Assembly: GCF_017115165.1 (NCBI RefSeq)
Contig: NZ_JABXKF010000169.1
Location: forward strand, 1 to 64,000
Source: Nostoc sp. LPT
Lineage (GTDB): Bacteria > Cyanobacteriota > Cyanobacteriia > Cyanobacteriales > Nostocaceae
Length of the DNA stretch: 64,000 bases
Reading direction: 5' to 3'
The notes beneath the pieces were generated by a model. The model worked only from the letters and a program-made list of their open reading frames with translations, was not told the origin of the DNA and made no database searches. Positions 27,558-37,441 of this stretch are shown piece after piece. The position numbers were made by a program, and so were the translations under genes. Position 1 is the first letter of the stretch. Each line of letters begins with the position of its first letter.

Positions 27558-28970
27558 ATGGTAGATCAATCATCTGGCTTGTCCAAGGTCAAAGACTCGA
27601 TAACACAAAAACTCTTCTTGGGTAATGAACCGAATGCGGAGTTAATTGCAATTCTCACCGTTTACTTTGTCCAAGGAATTTTAGGGCTATCGCGTCTAGC
27701 CGTTAGCTTTTTTCTCAAAGATGAACTACTCCTGAGTCCAGTCCAGGTATCGGCGCTATTGGGAATTGTCTTCCTACCTTGGATGATCAAGCCGGTGTTT
27801 GGTTTTATCTCTGATGGCTTGCCTATATTTGGCTATCGTCGCCGTCCTTACTTGATTTTATCCGGGATATTGGGAACTGCTTCTTGGATAAGTCTGGCCA
27901 CAATAGTTCATACTAGCTGGGCAGCTACATTAGCGATCGCTCTAGGTTCTCTCTCTGTCGCCATGAGTGATGTCATCGTTGACTCGCTAGTTGTAGAACG
28001 AGCCAGGGGCGAATCGCAAGCAAAAGCTGGTTCATTACAATCTCTGTGCTGGGGTGCTTCGGCGATCGGAGGTTTAATAACAGCCTACTGTAGCGGTCTA
28101 CTACTCCAATACTTTACTACCCGTACTGTCTTTGGGATTACCGCTTTATTTCCTTTGATCGTTTCAGGGGTAGCTTGGTTAATTGCTGAGTCCCCCGTCA
28201 GCCAGGATACTCAAGATAGTAATCAGACCAACCCTTTACCAATCAAACATCAACTGGGGCAGCTACGCCAAGCCATTAGCCAAAAAACAATTTGGCTACC
28301 AACAGCATTTATCTTCATCTGGCAAGCTACCCCAAATGCTGACTCAGCCTTTTTCTACTTTGCTACCAACGAACTCCACTTTGAACCAGAATTTTTGGGG
28401 CGAGTAAACTTGGTGGGAAGTTTCGCTTCTTTGGCAGGTGTTTGGATTTTTCAACGTTTCCTCAAAAACATCCCTTTTCGCGTGATTTTTGCTTGGAGTA
28501 CTGTCCTTTCGTCAATTTTGGGGATGACGATGCTGTTGTTGGTGACTCACACAAACAGGCTATTGGGTATAGATGACCACTGGTTTAGTTTGGGTGATAG
28601 CCTGATTCTGACTGTGATGGGGAAAATTGCCTTTATGCAAGTGATGGTGCTAGCAGCAAGGCTTTGTCCTTCTGGTGTGGAAGCGACGTTATTTGCCTTG
28701 TTAATGTCAATCTATAATTCAGCCGGAACGATTTCCCATGCATTCGGGGCATTAATCACCTATTGGCTGGGGATCACTGCAACAAACTTTGAGTCACTTT
28801 GGCTATTGGTGGTAATTACTAACCTCAGCACGCTGTTACCCCTACCATTTATCAAATGGCTACCTGCTGAAGAGCAAACTGAGACACCCAAAGATAACGA
28901 ACAAGCGTTTTTGCCAGATTTGATGTCTGAGTTAGTACTGAGAGAACCAGAGTCGAAAATAGTGGAATAG
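27558..28970 (+). CDS. Folate/biopterin-type (BT1) MFS transporter
   Basis: The 470-residue protein has about 12 membrane spans. BT1-family signatures are LAVSFFLKDELLLSPVQVSA, PWMIKPVFGFISDGLPIFGY, RRRPYLILSG, and SDVIVDSLVVERARGESQAK. Relatives in cyanobacteria and plastids import folates and are involved in pteridine traffic, while many members remain untested. The N-terminal 30 residues are cytosolic, and the C-terminal tail is acidic. It is transcribed away from the ABC exporter, 235 bases apart. Confidence 0.85.
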   Translation: MVDQSSGLSKVKDSITQKLFLGNEPNAELIAILTVYFVQGILGLSRLAVSFFLKDELLLSPVQVSALLGIVFLPWMIKPVFGFISDGLPIFGYRRRPYLILSGILGTASWISLATIVHTSWAATLAIALGSLSVAMSDVIVDSLVVERARGESQAKAGSLQSLCWGASAIGGLITAYCSGLLLQYFTTRTVFGITALFPLIVSGVAWLIAESPVSQDTQDSNQTNPLPIKHQLGQLRQAISQKTIWLPTAFIFIWQATPNADSAFFYFATNELHFEPEFLGRVNLVGSFASLAGVWIFQRFLKNIPFRVIFAWSTVLSSILGMTMLLLVTHTNRLLGIDDHWFSLGDSLILTVMGKIAFMQVMVLAARLCPSGVEATLFALLMSIYNSAGTISHAFGALITYWLGITATNFESLWLLVVITNLSTLLPLPFIKWLPAEEQTETPKDNEQAFLPDLMSELVLREPESKIVE

Positions 28971-29093
28971 TGTAATAAATATCGCATTGAAAAAGAGGCA
29001 AGGGAGCAGGGAGCTCTTAGCAGGGGAGAAGGAACAGAAAGGGGGATTCGACCCAATCAATAAGGGGAACCACTTAACTCTTATTGGGGGACG

Positions 29094-29537
29094 TAAGAAC
29101 GGCAGGAATTGATTGATGGGCGTTGTTGTGAATTTCCCAGCATACATCCGGCGAATGTGGGACACCCTTATCGATATCTATATATAGGTGCGGCTCATGC
29201 AAACACTGGTAATGCTCCCTTACAAGCATTGTTGAAAATTGATTTAGAGTTTGGAGAAAGACAACTTTGGAGTGCTGCACCCCGTGGTTTTGTAAGTGAA
29301 CCGATTTTTGTCCCACGCCCAGATTCTGAAAAGGAAGATGCTGGTTGGATATTAGCTTTGGTTTATGATGCTGCCGATCACCGCTCAGATTTGGTAATTT
29401 TGGATGCTGGTGATTTCTCTAAAGGAGCGATGTCTGACGACAAGTCGCTTCGCGCCTACGCGCGGCTACATCTGAAGCATCATATCCCTTATGGTCTGCA
29501 TGGGAGCTTTACTTCTGAGGTTTTTGTGAAAGTTTGA
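29094..29537 (+). pseudogene. Carotenoid oxygenase C-terminal remnant with SDR insertion
   Basis: The frame matches only the C-terminal third of a carotenoid cleavage dioxygenase: CEFPSIHPANVG, YRYLYIGAAHANTGNAPLQA, RGFVSEPIFVPRP, ILALVYDAADHRSDLVILDA and HHIPYGLHGSFTSEVF. A TAA lies just upstream, and the catalytic propeller with most iron-binding histidines is missing. A TTG at 29109 is the first possible start, so the remnant could still be translated. Residues SDDKSLRAY are encoded by a 27-bp insertion (29432-29458). Without it the frame would read GAIARLHLKHH. Confidence 0.78.
29432..29458. repeat. 27-bp SDR-like insertion in the carotenoid oxygenase remnant
   Basis: The segment from GCGATGTCTGACGACAAG to GCCTACGC aligns with the dispersed repeat at 17542-17570. 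Removing 27 bases would restore GCGAT+CGCGCGG, an intact HIP1 octamer and a conserved protein sequence. The insertion length is a multiple of three. Confidence 0.6.
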
Positions 29538-29541
29538 TCCC

Positions 29542-30699
29542 CTATTTGGGTGAAACCATTTTTTCGCTGGCAATGATATGCAAATCGATGTTTTTGAGCA
29601 AGCGCACCAATTTTTGCGTCAAAGATCCTTTGAGGAGCATTTGCCAGCGCGATCGCTGACTCTCACCAATTACAATTTGGGTAATCCGATATTTCTCGGC
29701 GACTTGGGCGATCGCATTAGCTATATTACCGTCGGTAATACGAAGAAAAGTACCTTCAAATTCTTTACAAAGTTTCTCACAAGTATGGATGTGTAAACTT
29801 TCCTCTTTGGTAAGGAAGCGTTCTGGATCGGCTACGAACAAGGTATAAAGCGGCGCGTTCATATAGTTAGCTAGTCTTGCACCTCGACGTAACAATTGCA
29901 CTGAGTTGGGATAAGTGGAAACACACACCAAAACCCGCTCGTGAATATTACAAAATTGTCCGTTGGGAGTAGAGGCGATCGCATTTTCTTCCACGTTGTC
30001 TGCCACTTCCCGCAAAGCCAACTCCCGCAAAGCAATCAGGTTACGGCGTTGGAAAAAATTATCGAGGGATTGTTGGATTTTTGGCTGTGCGTAAATCTTG
30101 CCTTCTAATAGCCGTTCTTGCAGTGTTTCCGGTGTGACATCAACTACCACTATTTCATCTGCTTCATCCATAATTCTGTCAGGCACACGCTCGCGGACTA
30201 CCACACCTGTAATTCTGGCTACTAGGTCGTTGAGACTTTCCAGATGTTGCACATTCATTGTGGAGTAGACATCAATCCCGGCTGCCAAAACTACTTCTAC
30301 ATCTTCGTAGCGCTTTTCGCGTGGAGAACCAGGGACATTGGTATGGGCAAGTTCATCGATTAAGACTAATTGGGGCGATCGCTTTAAAATAGCATCTGTA
30401 TCCATATCCGTCAGCGTCAACTCATCCCGAGGATATTGCTTACGGGGTACAATTTCCAGTCCCTCTGACTTTTGAGCTGTCTCCTTACGTCCGTGGGTTT
30501 CCAAAAGCCCAACGACAACATCAATTCCTTCATGTTTGAATGCGTGTCCCTCTTCCAGCATCCGGTAGGTTTTGCCTACTCCAGGAGCCATACCAATAAA
30601 GATTTTATGCTTACCCCGCCGTCGTGCCGGATAAAGTGAGTAACTTGCAGAATTTAAAGGCGCATTCCCAGCCGAACTAATATTAGTATTATCTGACAT
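29542..30699 (-). CDS. kdpD: Short KdpD (KdpD N-terminal and USP domains, no kinase)
   Basis: The 385-residue protein has the KdpD ATP-binding domain (GMAPGVGKTYRMLEEGH, Walker A near residue 40; PGSPREKRYEDVEVVLAAGI; TMNVQHLESLND). A universal-stress-like domain follows (VLVCVSTYPNSVQLLRRGAR and QIVIGESQRSRWQMLLKGSL). The transmembrane, HisKA and HATPase regions of enterobacterial KdpD (about 890 residues) are absent, as known for heterocystous cyanobacteria. It sits 60 bases after kdpC as the last gene of the operon. No kdpE is nearby, so it cannot be a classical sensor kinase alone. Confidence 0.9.
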   Translation of the reverse strand: MSDNTNISSAGNAPLNSASYSLYPARRRGKHKIFIGMAPGVGKTYRMLEEGHAFKHEGIDVVVGLLETHGRKETAQKSEGLEIVPRKQYPRDELTLTDMDTDAILKRSPQLVLIDELAHTNVPGSPREKRYEDVEVVLAAGIDVYSTMNVQHLESLNDLVARITGVVVRERVPDRIMDEADEIVVVDVTPETLQERLLEGKIYAQPKIQQSLDNFFQRRNLIALRELALREVADNVEENAIASTPNGQFCNIHERVLVCVSTYPNSVQLLRRGARLANYMNAPLYTLFVADPERFLTKEESLHIHTCEKLCKEFEGTFLRITDGNIANAIAQVAEKYRITQIVIGESQRSRWQMLLKGSLTQKLVRLLKNIDLHIIASEKMVSPK

Positions 30700-30759
30700 T
30701 TATGCACTCCTATTGCATGGGAAAACCATCATTGCCAATGCCCCACGCTCCATGCCCAT

Positions 30760-31362
30760 TTACTGATTTTGCTGACGATTAATGTCTTGCAAATCAAGAG
30801 CATAATTCAATCGGAGAACATTGACTCCCGGTTCGCCAAAAATCCATAAAAATCTGCCATCAGTATACTTATTAATTAAACGTAGGATCTCTTCTTCTTT
30901 TACTCCCCGTGCACCAGCAACCCGCGTCAATTGCTGCCGTGCTGCTTTCAAGGAAATATGCGGGTCTAAACCAGAACCAGAGGTATAAATTATATCAGCT
31001 ATCGGTTGAAGATTTTCCTCTTGTAATTTATCTGCCTCTTCTAAAATCCGCTTCAGTAGTTCTGGATTGCTTGCAGCAAGATTGCTAGCTCCAGATATGC
31101 CGGTTGGCTTGGCTTTTTTTCCTTGGCTATATCTAACAGTACTAGGACGAGAATGGAAATATCGCTCAGATGTGAACACCTGACCAATCAAAGCGGAACC
31201 AATTGGTTCATTATTTAGATTCCGCATGATGCTGCCATTAGCTTGATAGGGCAAAAAAACTTGACCCACTACAAGGATTATCAGCGGATAGATGATTGCA
31301 GTCAACAACCAAAGCATTAGAGTTATAAAAATTGCTCTGATGGTTTCTCGAATAATAGCCAT
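30760..31362 (-). CDS. kdpC: Potassium-transporting ATPase subunit C
   Basis: KdpC is the single-span periplasmic subunit that assists K+ binding in KdpFABC. The 200-residue protein has one N-terminal membrane helix (IRAIFITLMLWLLTAIIYPL). It continues with GSALIGQVFTSERYFHSRPS and TSGSGLDPHISLKAARQQ, then GEPGVNVLRLNYAL, the conserved KdpC blocks. It is complete and lies between the broken small gene and kdpD. Confidence 0.93.
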   Translation of the reverse strand: MAIIRETIRAIFITLMLWLLTAIIYPLIILVVGQVFLPYQANGSIMRNLNNEPIGSALIGQVFTSERYFHSRPSTVRYSQGKKAKPTGISGASNLAASNPELLKRILEEADKLQEENLQPIADIIYTSGSGLDPHISLKAARQQLTRVAGARGVKEEEILRLINKYTDGRFLWIFGEPGVNVLRLNYALDLQDINRQQNQ

Positions 31363-31431
31363 AAAAAGTTTTCCAATTGCGCCTAGAATTGAATTTTTAA
31401 TTTTTAATTCTTTTGCCTACCTAGCAGGATA

Positions 31432-31589
31432 TTACAAGATGCTGTCAGCAACAGCATAAACAACTGGTGCAGTTACCACATTCAAGCACAGCAGAATAAA
31501 AATAGCGAGTAGTAAATGTTGTTTATGCCATTGCGACTAAATAAAGGATATCGCCAAAGCAGTACTGAGTAAAAACGATGTTTATTCAT
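31432..31589 (-). pseudogene. Frameshifted small Kdp subunit gene (kdpG/kdpF-like)
   Basis: Between kdpB and kdpC a minus-strand ATG at 31587-31589 opens MNKHRFYSVLLWRYPLFS. After about 20 codons the plausible continuation is in another frame: QWHKQHLLLAIFILLCLNVV, then TAPVVYAVADSIL and TAA at 31432-31434. The product is a basic N-terminus with one hydrophobic helix. Heterocystous cyanobacteria are reported to have a small kdpG gene at this position. The 158-base span is one base short of a reading frame. This small frame has a frameshift and may be inactive. Confidence 0.5.
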
Positions 31590-31873
31590 ATTCTTCTTGT
31601 TCCACCTCTCAACAGGTAAAAGTAAAAATGTTTATTATTTTACTTTGGTTAAGATGCGCTTATTTCCCCATCGTCTATACTTTTGCTGTTTTTAGGGGAT
31701 GTTTTAAAAGTCGCAAAATATACTAGCACTGGCAAATATAATTTGCGACTATACAGACAAAACCAACTTCCGTGGGTTTGAAAACCTTGATTTTCTCTTT
31801 CTTAGTCCACCTTTGCGGACTAAGCTTTGTCTAGTAGCGAATTATATTCGCCTAATACTTTTCAAACATTTTC
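31590..31873. other. Spacer between kdpB and the small gene
   Basis: AT-rich DNA with no gene. AGTCCACCTTTGCGGACTAAG at about 31804 contains AGTCC..GGACT, which could form a hairpin after kdpB. Confidence 0.4.
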
Positions 31874-33979
31874 TTAAGCCAAGCCCACAAGTGTAATCAG
31901 TACATCAATCAACTTAATTGCAATAAACGGCGCAATCACCCCACCTAAGCCGTAAATTAAGATATTGCGTCGGAGTAACTGATTAGCTGTCAGCGGTCTA
32001 AACCGCACTCCCTTTAATGCTAAGGGAATCAAAGCGGGAATAATCAAAGCATTATAAATCAATGCTGAGAGTACAGCAGATTTAGGGCTAGTCAAATTCA
32101 TAATATTCAGGCTTTGCAAGTTAGCAGCGACAAATATCACTGGGATAATTGCAAAGTATTTAGCAATATCATTAGCGATGGAAAATGTCGTCAATGCCCC
32201 GCGAGTAATCAACAATTGTTTACCAATACTAATGATATCGAGCAGCTTTGTGGGATCGGAGTCCAAATCGACCATGTTGGCGGCTTCTTTTGCAGCTTGC
32301 GTTCCTGTATTCATCGCCACGCCGACGTTAGCTTGGGCTAATGCTGGAGCATCGTTAGTTCCATCTCCCGTCATGGCGACCAGTTTGCCTGCGGCTTGTT
32401 CCTGTTTAATGACACTGATTTTGTCTTCTGGTGTGGCTTCAGCGATGAAGTCATCAACTCCAGCTTCTTTGGCAATGACAGAAGCGGTAATTCGGTTGTC
32501 TCCAGTTAGCATGATGGTACGCACTCCCATCCGTCGCAGTTGCTCAAAGCGATCGCGGATACCAGGTTTAACTATATCTTTGAGATAAATAATTCCATAG
32601 ATTTCGTTATCTAAGCTAACTGCTAGGGGTGTACCTCCCAAGCGAGAAACTCTTTCGTAGGCAGCATCCAATTCTGGTACATCGCGTCCGTTGCGGGAAC
32701 GGACAAATCCTTTAATAGCTTCTACTGCTCCCTTTCTGGCCTCATACCCACCAGGTAAATTCGTGCCACTCATCCGGGTTTTAGCGGAAAAATTAACTCC
32801 TTCTGCCTGACTAGAGTCAAAATCAAACCGCGCGCCCAACTTTTCTGCCAATCGGACAATAGATTTACCTTCTGGTGTATTGTCAAAGACACTAGCTGCC
32901 CAGGCAACATTAGCAATTTCTGACATTGAATGACCGTTGAGAGGAATAAACTCTTCCGCCAGACGGTTGCCGAGGGTAATTGTACCTGTCTTGTCAAGAA
33001 GTAAAGTGTTGACATCACCACAGGCTTCCACTGCTCGTCCTGATGTGGCAATGACGTTAAATTGGGCAACTCGATCCATACCAGCAATACCGATGGTACT
33101 TAGTAAGCCGCCAATGGTAGTAGGAATTAACGCTACTAATAGGGCAATTAAAATTGGGATGCTGACTGGACTGTTGATATAGTAAGCAAGTGCAGGCAAG
33201 GTTACTACAACTAGCAAAAACACTAAGCTAAGAACTGCCAACAATACCGTGAGGGCAATTTCATTGGGTGTTTTGCTGCGTTCTGCCCCTTCTACCAAGG
33301 CAATCATTCGATCAATAAAGCCTTTGCCTGGGTCAGTCGTGATCCGGATAATTAGTTCATCTGAGATAATCCGCGTCCCACCAGTGACGGAACTAGCAAC
33401 ATCGGAGCCTGATTCTTTTAATACTGGTGCAGATTCTCCAGTAATTGCTGATTCATCCACTGAGGCAACACCCATGATTACTTCACCATCGGCGGGGATG
33501 ATATCGCCAGCAACGACGTAGATGGTATCGCCCTGTTTGAGGCTGGTGGATGAAACTTCACTAATTGTGCCATCGGCAGCAAGTTTTTTCGCGATCGCCT
33601 CTAACTTTGTTAACCGCAAGGCATCGGCTTGGGCTTTACCCCGTCCTTCTGCCACTGCTTCGGCAAAATTGGCAAACCAAACTGTAAAGAATAAAATCCC
33701 CGACAACAAGGCGTTGAAAACTTGCGGGTTCTTTTGAAGGGCTGGGCCAAATAGGTTGGGATCGATCGTGAGCAATAGGATGATGATTGTCCCTACCCAA
33801 ACCACAAAGATTACTGGATTTTTGATTGCATACTTAGGGTTGAGCTTGACAAAAGCATCTCTAATTGCTCTTAAGTACAGCCACTTATTATTTGCCCTGG
33901 TTTTTTTACGTTTTTGGCGGCGATCGCCAGAACGAGAACTTGGGCGTCTAGCTTTGAAGTTAGTTGCCACTTGATTCAT
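31874..33979 (-). CDS. kdpB: Potassium-transporting P-type ATPase subunit B
   Basis: KdpB is the catalytic P-type ATPase subunit of the high-affinity K+ pump. The 701-residue protein carries the phosphorylation motif [10 protein letters not shown] (Asp near residue 330), the actuator motif [11 protein letters not shown], the nucleotide-domain [10 protein letters not shown], and [10 protein letters not shown] and [18 protein letters not shown] in the P domain. Compared with the E. coli protein it has about 20 extra basic residues at the N-terminus. It is separated from kdpA by 344 bases of repeats, unusual because the two subunits are normally closely spaced. Confidence 0.96.
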   Translation of the reverse strand: MNQVATNFKARRPSSRSGDRRQKRKKTRANNKWLYLRAIRDAFVKLNPKYAIKNPVIFVVWVGTIIILLLTIDPNLFGPALQKNPQVFNALLSGILFFTVWFANFAEAVAEGRGKAQADALRLTKLEAIAKKLAADGTISEVSSTSLKQGDTIYVVAGDIIPADGEVIMGVASVDESAITGESAPVLKESGSDVASSVTGGTRIISDELIIRITTDPGKGFIDRMIALVEGAERSKTPNEIALTVLLAVLSLVFLLVVVTLPALAYYINSPVSIPILIALLVALIPTTIGGLLSTIGIAGMDRVAQFNVIATSGRAVEACGDVNTLLLDKTGTITLGNRLAEEFIPLNGHSMSEIANVAWAASVFDNTPEGKSIVRLAEKLGARFDFDSSQAEGVNFSAKTRMSGTNLPGGYEARKGAVEAIKGFVRSRNGRDVPELDAAYERVSRLGGTPLAVSLDNEIYGIIYLKDIVKPGIRDRFEQLRRMGVRTIMLTGDNRITASVIAKEAGVDDFIAEATPEDKISVIKQEQAAGKLVAMTGDGTNDAPALAQANVGVAMNTGTQAAKEAANMVDLDSDPTKLLDIISIGKQLLITRGALTTFSIANDIAKYFAIIPVIFVAANLQSLNIMNLTSPKSAVLSALIYNALIIPALIPLALKGVRFRPLTANQLLRRNILIYGLGGVIAPFIAIKLIDVLITLVGLA

Positions 33980-34323
33980 GAATAAAGTTTAGAGGTGAGA
34001 AGTTAGGAGTTAGGAGTTAGGAGTTATAGGAACTTCTAATAAAAAAATATCCAACCTTTAGGATGCGTTAGTAACGCATCCTACGAAACCGGATAATTTA
34101 TAAGATAAGGCAGGAGCCAGGAGGAAAGAAGTACAAATGAAAACTTTAATTCTAAGTAATTACCCAGTTAAAAAATCTGATACTGGTACGAGATGCGTAT
34201 GTGCAAGATATAAACCTTTCTTGCTTCAATCTCACACTTTTAAGTCTGGGTTACTCCTTCCTCCTGCCTCCTGAATTATTTTTTGATATTTTCTTAATTT
34301 CAAACTTATAACTCATAACTTTT
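33980..34323. repeat. Repeat-filled gap between kdpA and kdpB
   Basis: It contains a TTAGGAG heptamer tract at about 34005-34027. A perfect palindrome with an 11-bp stem (TAGGATGCGTT, loop AGT) lies at 34059-34083, and a CTCCT-rich block is near 34255. There is no gene. Strong hairpins here might attenuate or stabilise the kdp transcript. Confidence 0.75.
34059..34083. repeat. Perfect palindrome in the kdpA-kdpB gap
   Basis: TAGGATGCGTT pairs perfectly with AACGCATCCTA around AGT. No T-run follows, so I class it as a dispersed palindrome rather than a terminator. Confidence 0.8.
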
Positions 34324-36009
34324 CTAACTGCCAGATGCTAGTTTCAAACCCTCAGCTATGGGGCCTAAAGCCAGAACGGGAAAGAAAGTCAATACTCCCA
34401 AAACCAGCGTTACTCCTGCCGCGATCCCAGTAAATACTAGAGAATCAGTTCTTAAAGTAGCAGGGGTTTCTTGTACTAGTTGTTTGCGAGACATCCCGTC
34501 AGCTAGCAGCAGGATGGCAATCATCGGAATGTAGCGTCCTCCGATTAGGCTAACTAAAGTACTCAAGTTCCACCACAGGCTGTTATCCTCCAATCCCTCC
34601 AAGCCCGAACCATTATTTGCTGCTGCTGAGGCATATTCATAAACTACTTGAGAAATACCGTGATAGCCAGAGTTGCTAATTCCAGATAGGGAGATCGGAT
34701 AAGCTAAGGCGATCGCACTGGGAATCAAAACTAGAATTGGGTGAATCAGCAGCACTACGCTGGCAAGAACGATTTCCCGCTTTTCAATTTTGCGTCCTAA
34801 AAACTCTGGGGTACGTCCTGCCATGAGTCCAGTTAGGAAGACTGTGAGAATTAAGTAAATAAATAAGTAAGCTGTTCCAGTTCCCTGACCACCCCAGATA
34901 ACCTGGATAAATAAATTGAAGAGAGTCGAAAATATTCCTTGGGGCATCAGAGAATCGTGCATCCCGTTCACAGCACCAGACATAGTAGCAGTAGTCATCA
35001 CTGCCCAAAATGCTGTTTGTGCCCAACCAAATCGAACTTCTTTCCCCTCTAAATTGGGTTGTTCTAATCTAAAAGCAGTATTAACTAGGGGATTACCTTG
35101 TAGTTCTCCCACGGCTGTAACTCCCACCAGAACTACAAAAATCACAAATACCATCCAAAAAAGTAGCCAAGCTTGTTTGATGTTATTAGCAAATATACCG
35201 TAGGTGTAAATCAAGGCTGCTGGAATAGAAATCATGGCGAGCATTTCTGTCAAATTAGAAGCGCCATTGGGATTTTCAAAGGGGTGAGCTGAGTTGACGC
35301 CAAAAAAGCCGCCGCCGTTCTCGCCCAAAAGTTTGATCATTTCAAAGGATGCCACTGGGCCTCTGGCCAGATATTGCGTCCCACCTTCTAAGGTTGTCAC
35401 ATCCATAGTCTTAGCTAATGTTTGTGGTACACCTGCTACCAGCAAAGCGATCGCACCAATAATCGAAATCGGCAGCAATATTCGCGTAATTCCACGCACG
35501 AGATCGACGTAAAAGTTTCCCAATCTTCTACCTGTCAAGCCGCGAATAAAGGCAATTCCCACGGCTAAACCGGTGGCTGCGGAGGTGAACATCAAAAAGC
35601 CTAAAGCCGCTACCTGGCTAAAATAGCTTAAAGTTGTCTCACCAACATAGTGTTGTTGGTCGGTATTTGTTACAAATGAAATCGTTGTATGCAACAATAC
35701 ATCCCAACTGGGCGCGCCGAAGCCGTTTGGATTCCAGGGTAAGAGTCTCTGAAAATATATCAGAAAATACACTGAAATACCCATAAGAAAGTTAAAACAA
35801 AGTATGGCCCGGATATACTGCCAACTCGTCATGTCATCTTTTCTCCGAACACCCGCAAGTACGAACATACTCCGCTCTATAGGGTTCATTAAAAAATCAA
35901 GCAGTGTTCTTTCTCCCAAAAAGACACGCGCTATGTATTTTCCGAATAATGGAGTGATTGCTATGACAATACACAGCGTTAAGCCAATTTGCAAAAAACC
36001 TTGTCCCAT
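34324..36009 (-). CDS. kdpA: Potassium-transporting ATPase subunit A
   Basis: KdpA is the channel-like subunit that selects K+ in KdpFABC. The 561-residue membrane protein has four pore-loop signatures: [51 protein letters not shown] and [10 protein letters not shown]. Length equals that of E. coli KdpA. It is the first gene of the operon kdpA-kdpB-(small gene)-kdpC-kdpD, read on the minus strand. Its 780-base upstream region must hold the K+-responsive promoter. Confidence 0.96.
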   Translation of the reverse strand: MGQGFLQIGLTLCIVIAITPLFGKYIARVFLGERTLLDFLMNPIERSMFVLAGVRRKDDMTSWQYIRAILCFNFLMGISVYFLIYFQRLLPWNPNGFGAPSWDVLLHTTISFVTNTDQQHYVGETTLSYFSQVAALGFLMFTSAATGLAVGIAFIRGLTGRRLGNFYVDLVRGITRILLPISIIGAIALLVAGVPQTLAKTMDVTTLEGGTQYLARGPVASFEMIKLLGENGGGFFGVNSAHPFENPNGASNLTEMLAMISIPAALIYTYGIFANNIKQAWLLFWMVFVIFVVLVGVTAVGELQGNPLVNTAFRLEQPNLEGKEVRFGWAQTAFWAVMTTATMSGAVNGMHDSLMPQGIFSTLFNLFIQVIWGGQGTGTAYLFIYLILTVFLTGLMAGRTPEFLGRKIEKREIVLASVVLLIHPILVLIPSAIALAYPISLSGISNSGYHGISQVVYEYASAAANNGSGLEGLEDNSLWWNLSTLVSLIGGRYIPMIAILLLADGMSRKQLVQETPATLRTDSLVFTGIAAGVTLVLGVLTFFPVLALGPIAEGLKLASGS

Positions 36010-36790
36010 ATATTTCGCGCTAAATTAAATTTAAGTCCTAGCAAGCCAATTTTTAGAAATAACAGATTTTGAGGAATTTACTATTTTCAGTTATCACTAT
36101 TTTCCAGATAATTGTTCAAGTTTTTGTTAAGAATATTTAATTTTTACTCTTAATTTATCTATTTCACTAGTTAGGATTATTTGTTTATACAATACATTTT
36201 CCTAGTTTGCAGAACTTACGCACTCAGATTTTCCATTGCATTGACAACATTGACAACGCCGCTGCCGCCCCCAATACCTGAGGGTTACACACTTCTAAGT
36301 ATCTCTCGAACTGCTTTAAATTCCGATGCCCTGAGATTTCCTGAATTACCCGCAGTTAGATACCAGCGTTACTCATCTGGGTTAAGGCAGTACGCAGAAA
36401 GCCTGCGATCTACAGATTATAACGATTTGACCCCGATTAGTCAGAATTACTTGAGTGAGATTAGCGTAGCTTACCGCCGTAGGCATCGCTCCTATATATC
36501 TCCAATTACTGCATTAGGGGCGATCGTGGCATTTTGGGAAAATTGTACGTTAACCGCAAAGGCAATGGTCGCAAAATTGATTTAGAAATTGATTTGATTT
36601 CGCTTGTACCGGGTGGGTTATAAATTAATTAAAAGTTCTCTTTCGTATTGACAAGTATACAGTTCATTATATCTGTGCAAGAATAGCGATCGCCGCTGAA
36701 AATGACTTGCATTGAGCAATCGAATGCGAAGTGCTGAAAATAACACCTCGCAACACATACTGCTTAGTAATGGTAAAACGCTAAAGACAA
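36010..36790. other. kdp upstream region with relics
   Basis: The part next to kdpA is AT-rich and probably holds the promoter. An open frame at 36181-36585 on the plus strand has no protein-like pattern and crosses an SDR (GCGTAGCTTACCGCCGTAGG near 36468). A possible protein remnant lies on the minus strand at 36216-36375. Confidence 0.5.
36216..36375 (-). pseudogene. Possible C-terminal remnant of a subtilase-like protein
   Basis: Minus-strand translation gives YLTAGNSGNLRASEFKAVRE, ILRSV, an in-frame TAA, and then PSGIGGGSGVVNVVNAMENL followed by SA and a stop. The pattern of VREIL, a short gap, then G.G.GVVNV.NA resembles the end of S8 subtilisin-like proteases. The evidence is weak and no catalytic part remains. 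Confidence 0.3.
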
Positions 36791-37157
36791 TTAAACAACC
36801 ACAAAATTGTTTTCGGTTAGTGACGATCCAGCTGATAATTCTGCAAATTTTACTTGAGTAAACTTAGATGCGCTACCGTCTTCCTCAAAGAACAATGCAC
36901 CTGTAATGTCGTTGTAGATAAATCGTTGAACGCTAGTGGTTGCAGATGTTCCGATAGTAAACTGATCCGCTTTGAGTAAAGGTGTTGACAGCTTGCCATC
37001 AAAACCATCAGCCGATACCTGAATCAGGTCATCAATTGACAGCTCGCCATCAAAACCATAGTCATCAGTTGACACCTCGCCATTAAAACCATCAGCCGAT
37101 AGCTGAATCAGGTCATCAGCGGCGTTGAAGTCATAAAGACTATACTTCCTTCATCGG
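36791..37157 (-). pseudogene. C-terminal fragment of an RTX-type calcium-binding protein
   Basis: The frame ends with ADQFTIGTSATTSVQRFIYN, then GALFFEEDGSASKFTQVKFA and SLTENNFVVV, the standard C-terminus of cyanobacterial hemolysin-type (RTX) calcium-binding proteins. The GGxGxD nonapeptides are absent. In their place is a duplicated segment (DDLIQLSADGFNGEVS and DDLIQVSADGFDGKLS). A TGA closes the frame upstream near 37157; the first ATG inside the fragment is at 37073-37075. It is probably a non-functional remnant. Confidence 0.65.
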
Positions 37158-37273
37158 AATGAAATATTTTGATGGGACTCAACAGAGTTCAAATTAATCT
37201 TATTAATTCCTATTTATTGAGCGGTAGGCGCGATCGCGCTGACGGTACTATGTCCCAAATATATTTCAGGACT

Positions 37274-37405
37274 AGCCCTTTCAAGGTGGTGAAATTTGGA
37301 ACGAAGGTTGGTTATTTCAACTTTCAAAAAGCCCAAAATCTGAGCGGAGGATTCAAGATGGTAGCGCTGAAACAACGTATCTTCGTTTGTCACCTTGAAA
37401 GGGCT
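37274..37405. mobile_element. MITE-like element with 15-bp terminal inverted repeats
   Basis: AGCCCTTTCAAGGTG at 37274-37288 and its exact reverse complement CACCTTGAAAGGGCT at 37391-37405 bracket 102 bases with no gene. Size and perfect terminal repeats fit a miniature inverted-repeat element derived from an insertion sequence. The parent IS is not in the window. It lies just upstream of a kinase gene and may influence its promoter. Confidence 0.6.
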
Positions 37406-37441
37406 AACTTTATAGTTATACAGATTTTTAGTAAATCATAA

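Noticed and set aside
29542-30699. KdpD as a truncated pseudogene
   Set aside because: The short form without a kinase is normal for heterocystous cyanobacteria, and the frame is intact.
36181-36585. 134-codon frame upstream of kdpA
   Set aside because: It crosses an SDR, has no recognisable domain, and a better protein pattern lies on the other strand.
37169-37441. 90-codon frame before the sensor kinase
   Set aside because: It spans a MITE-like element, so the open frame is incidental.
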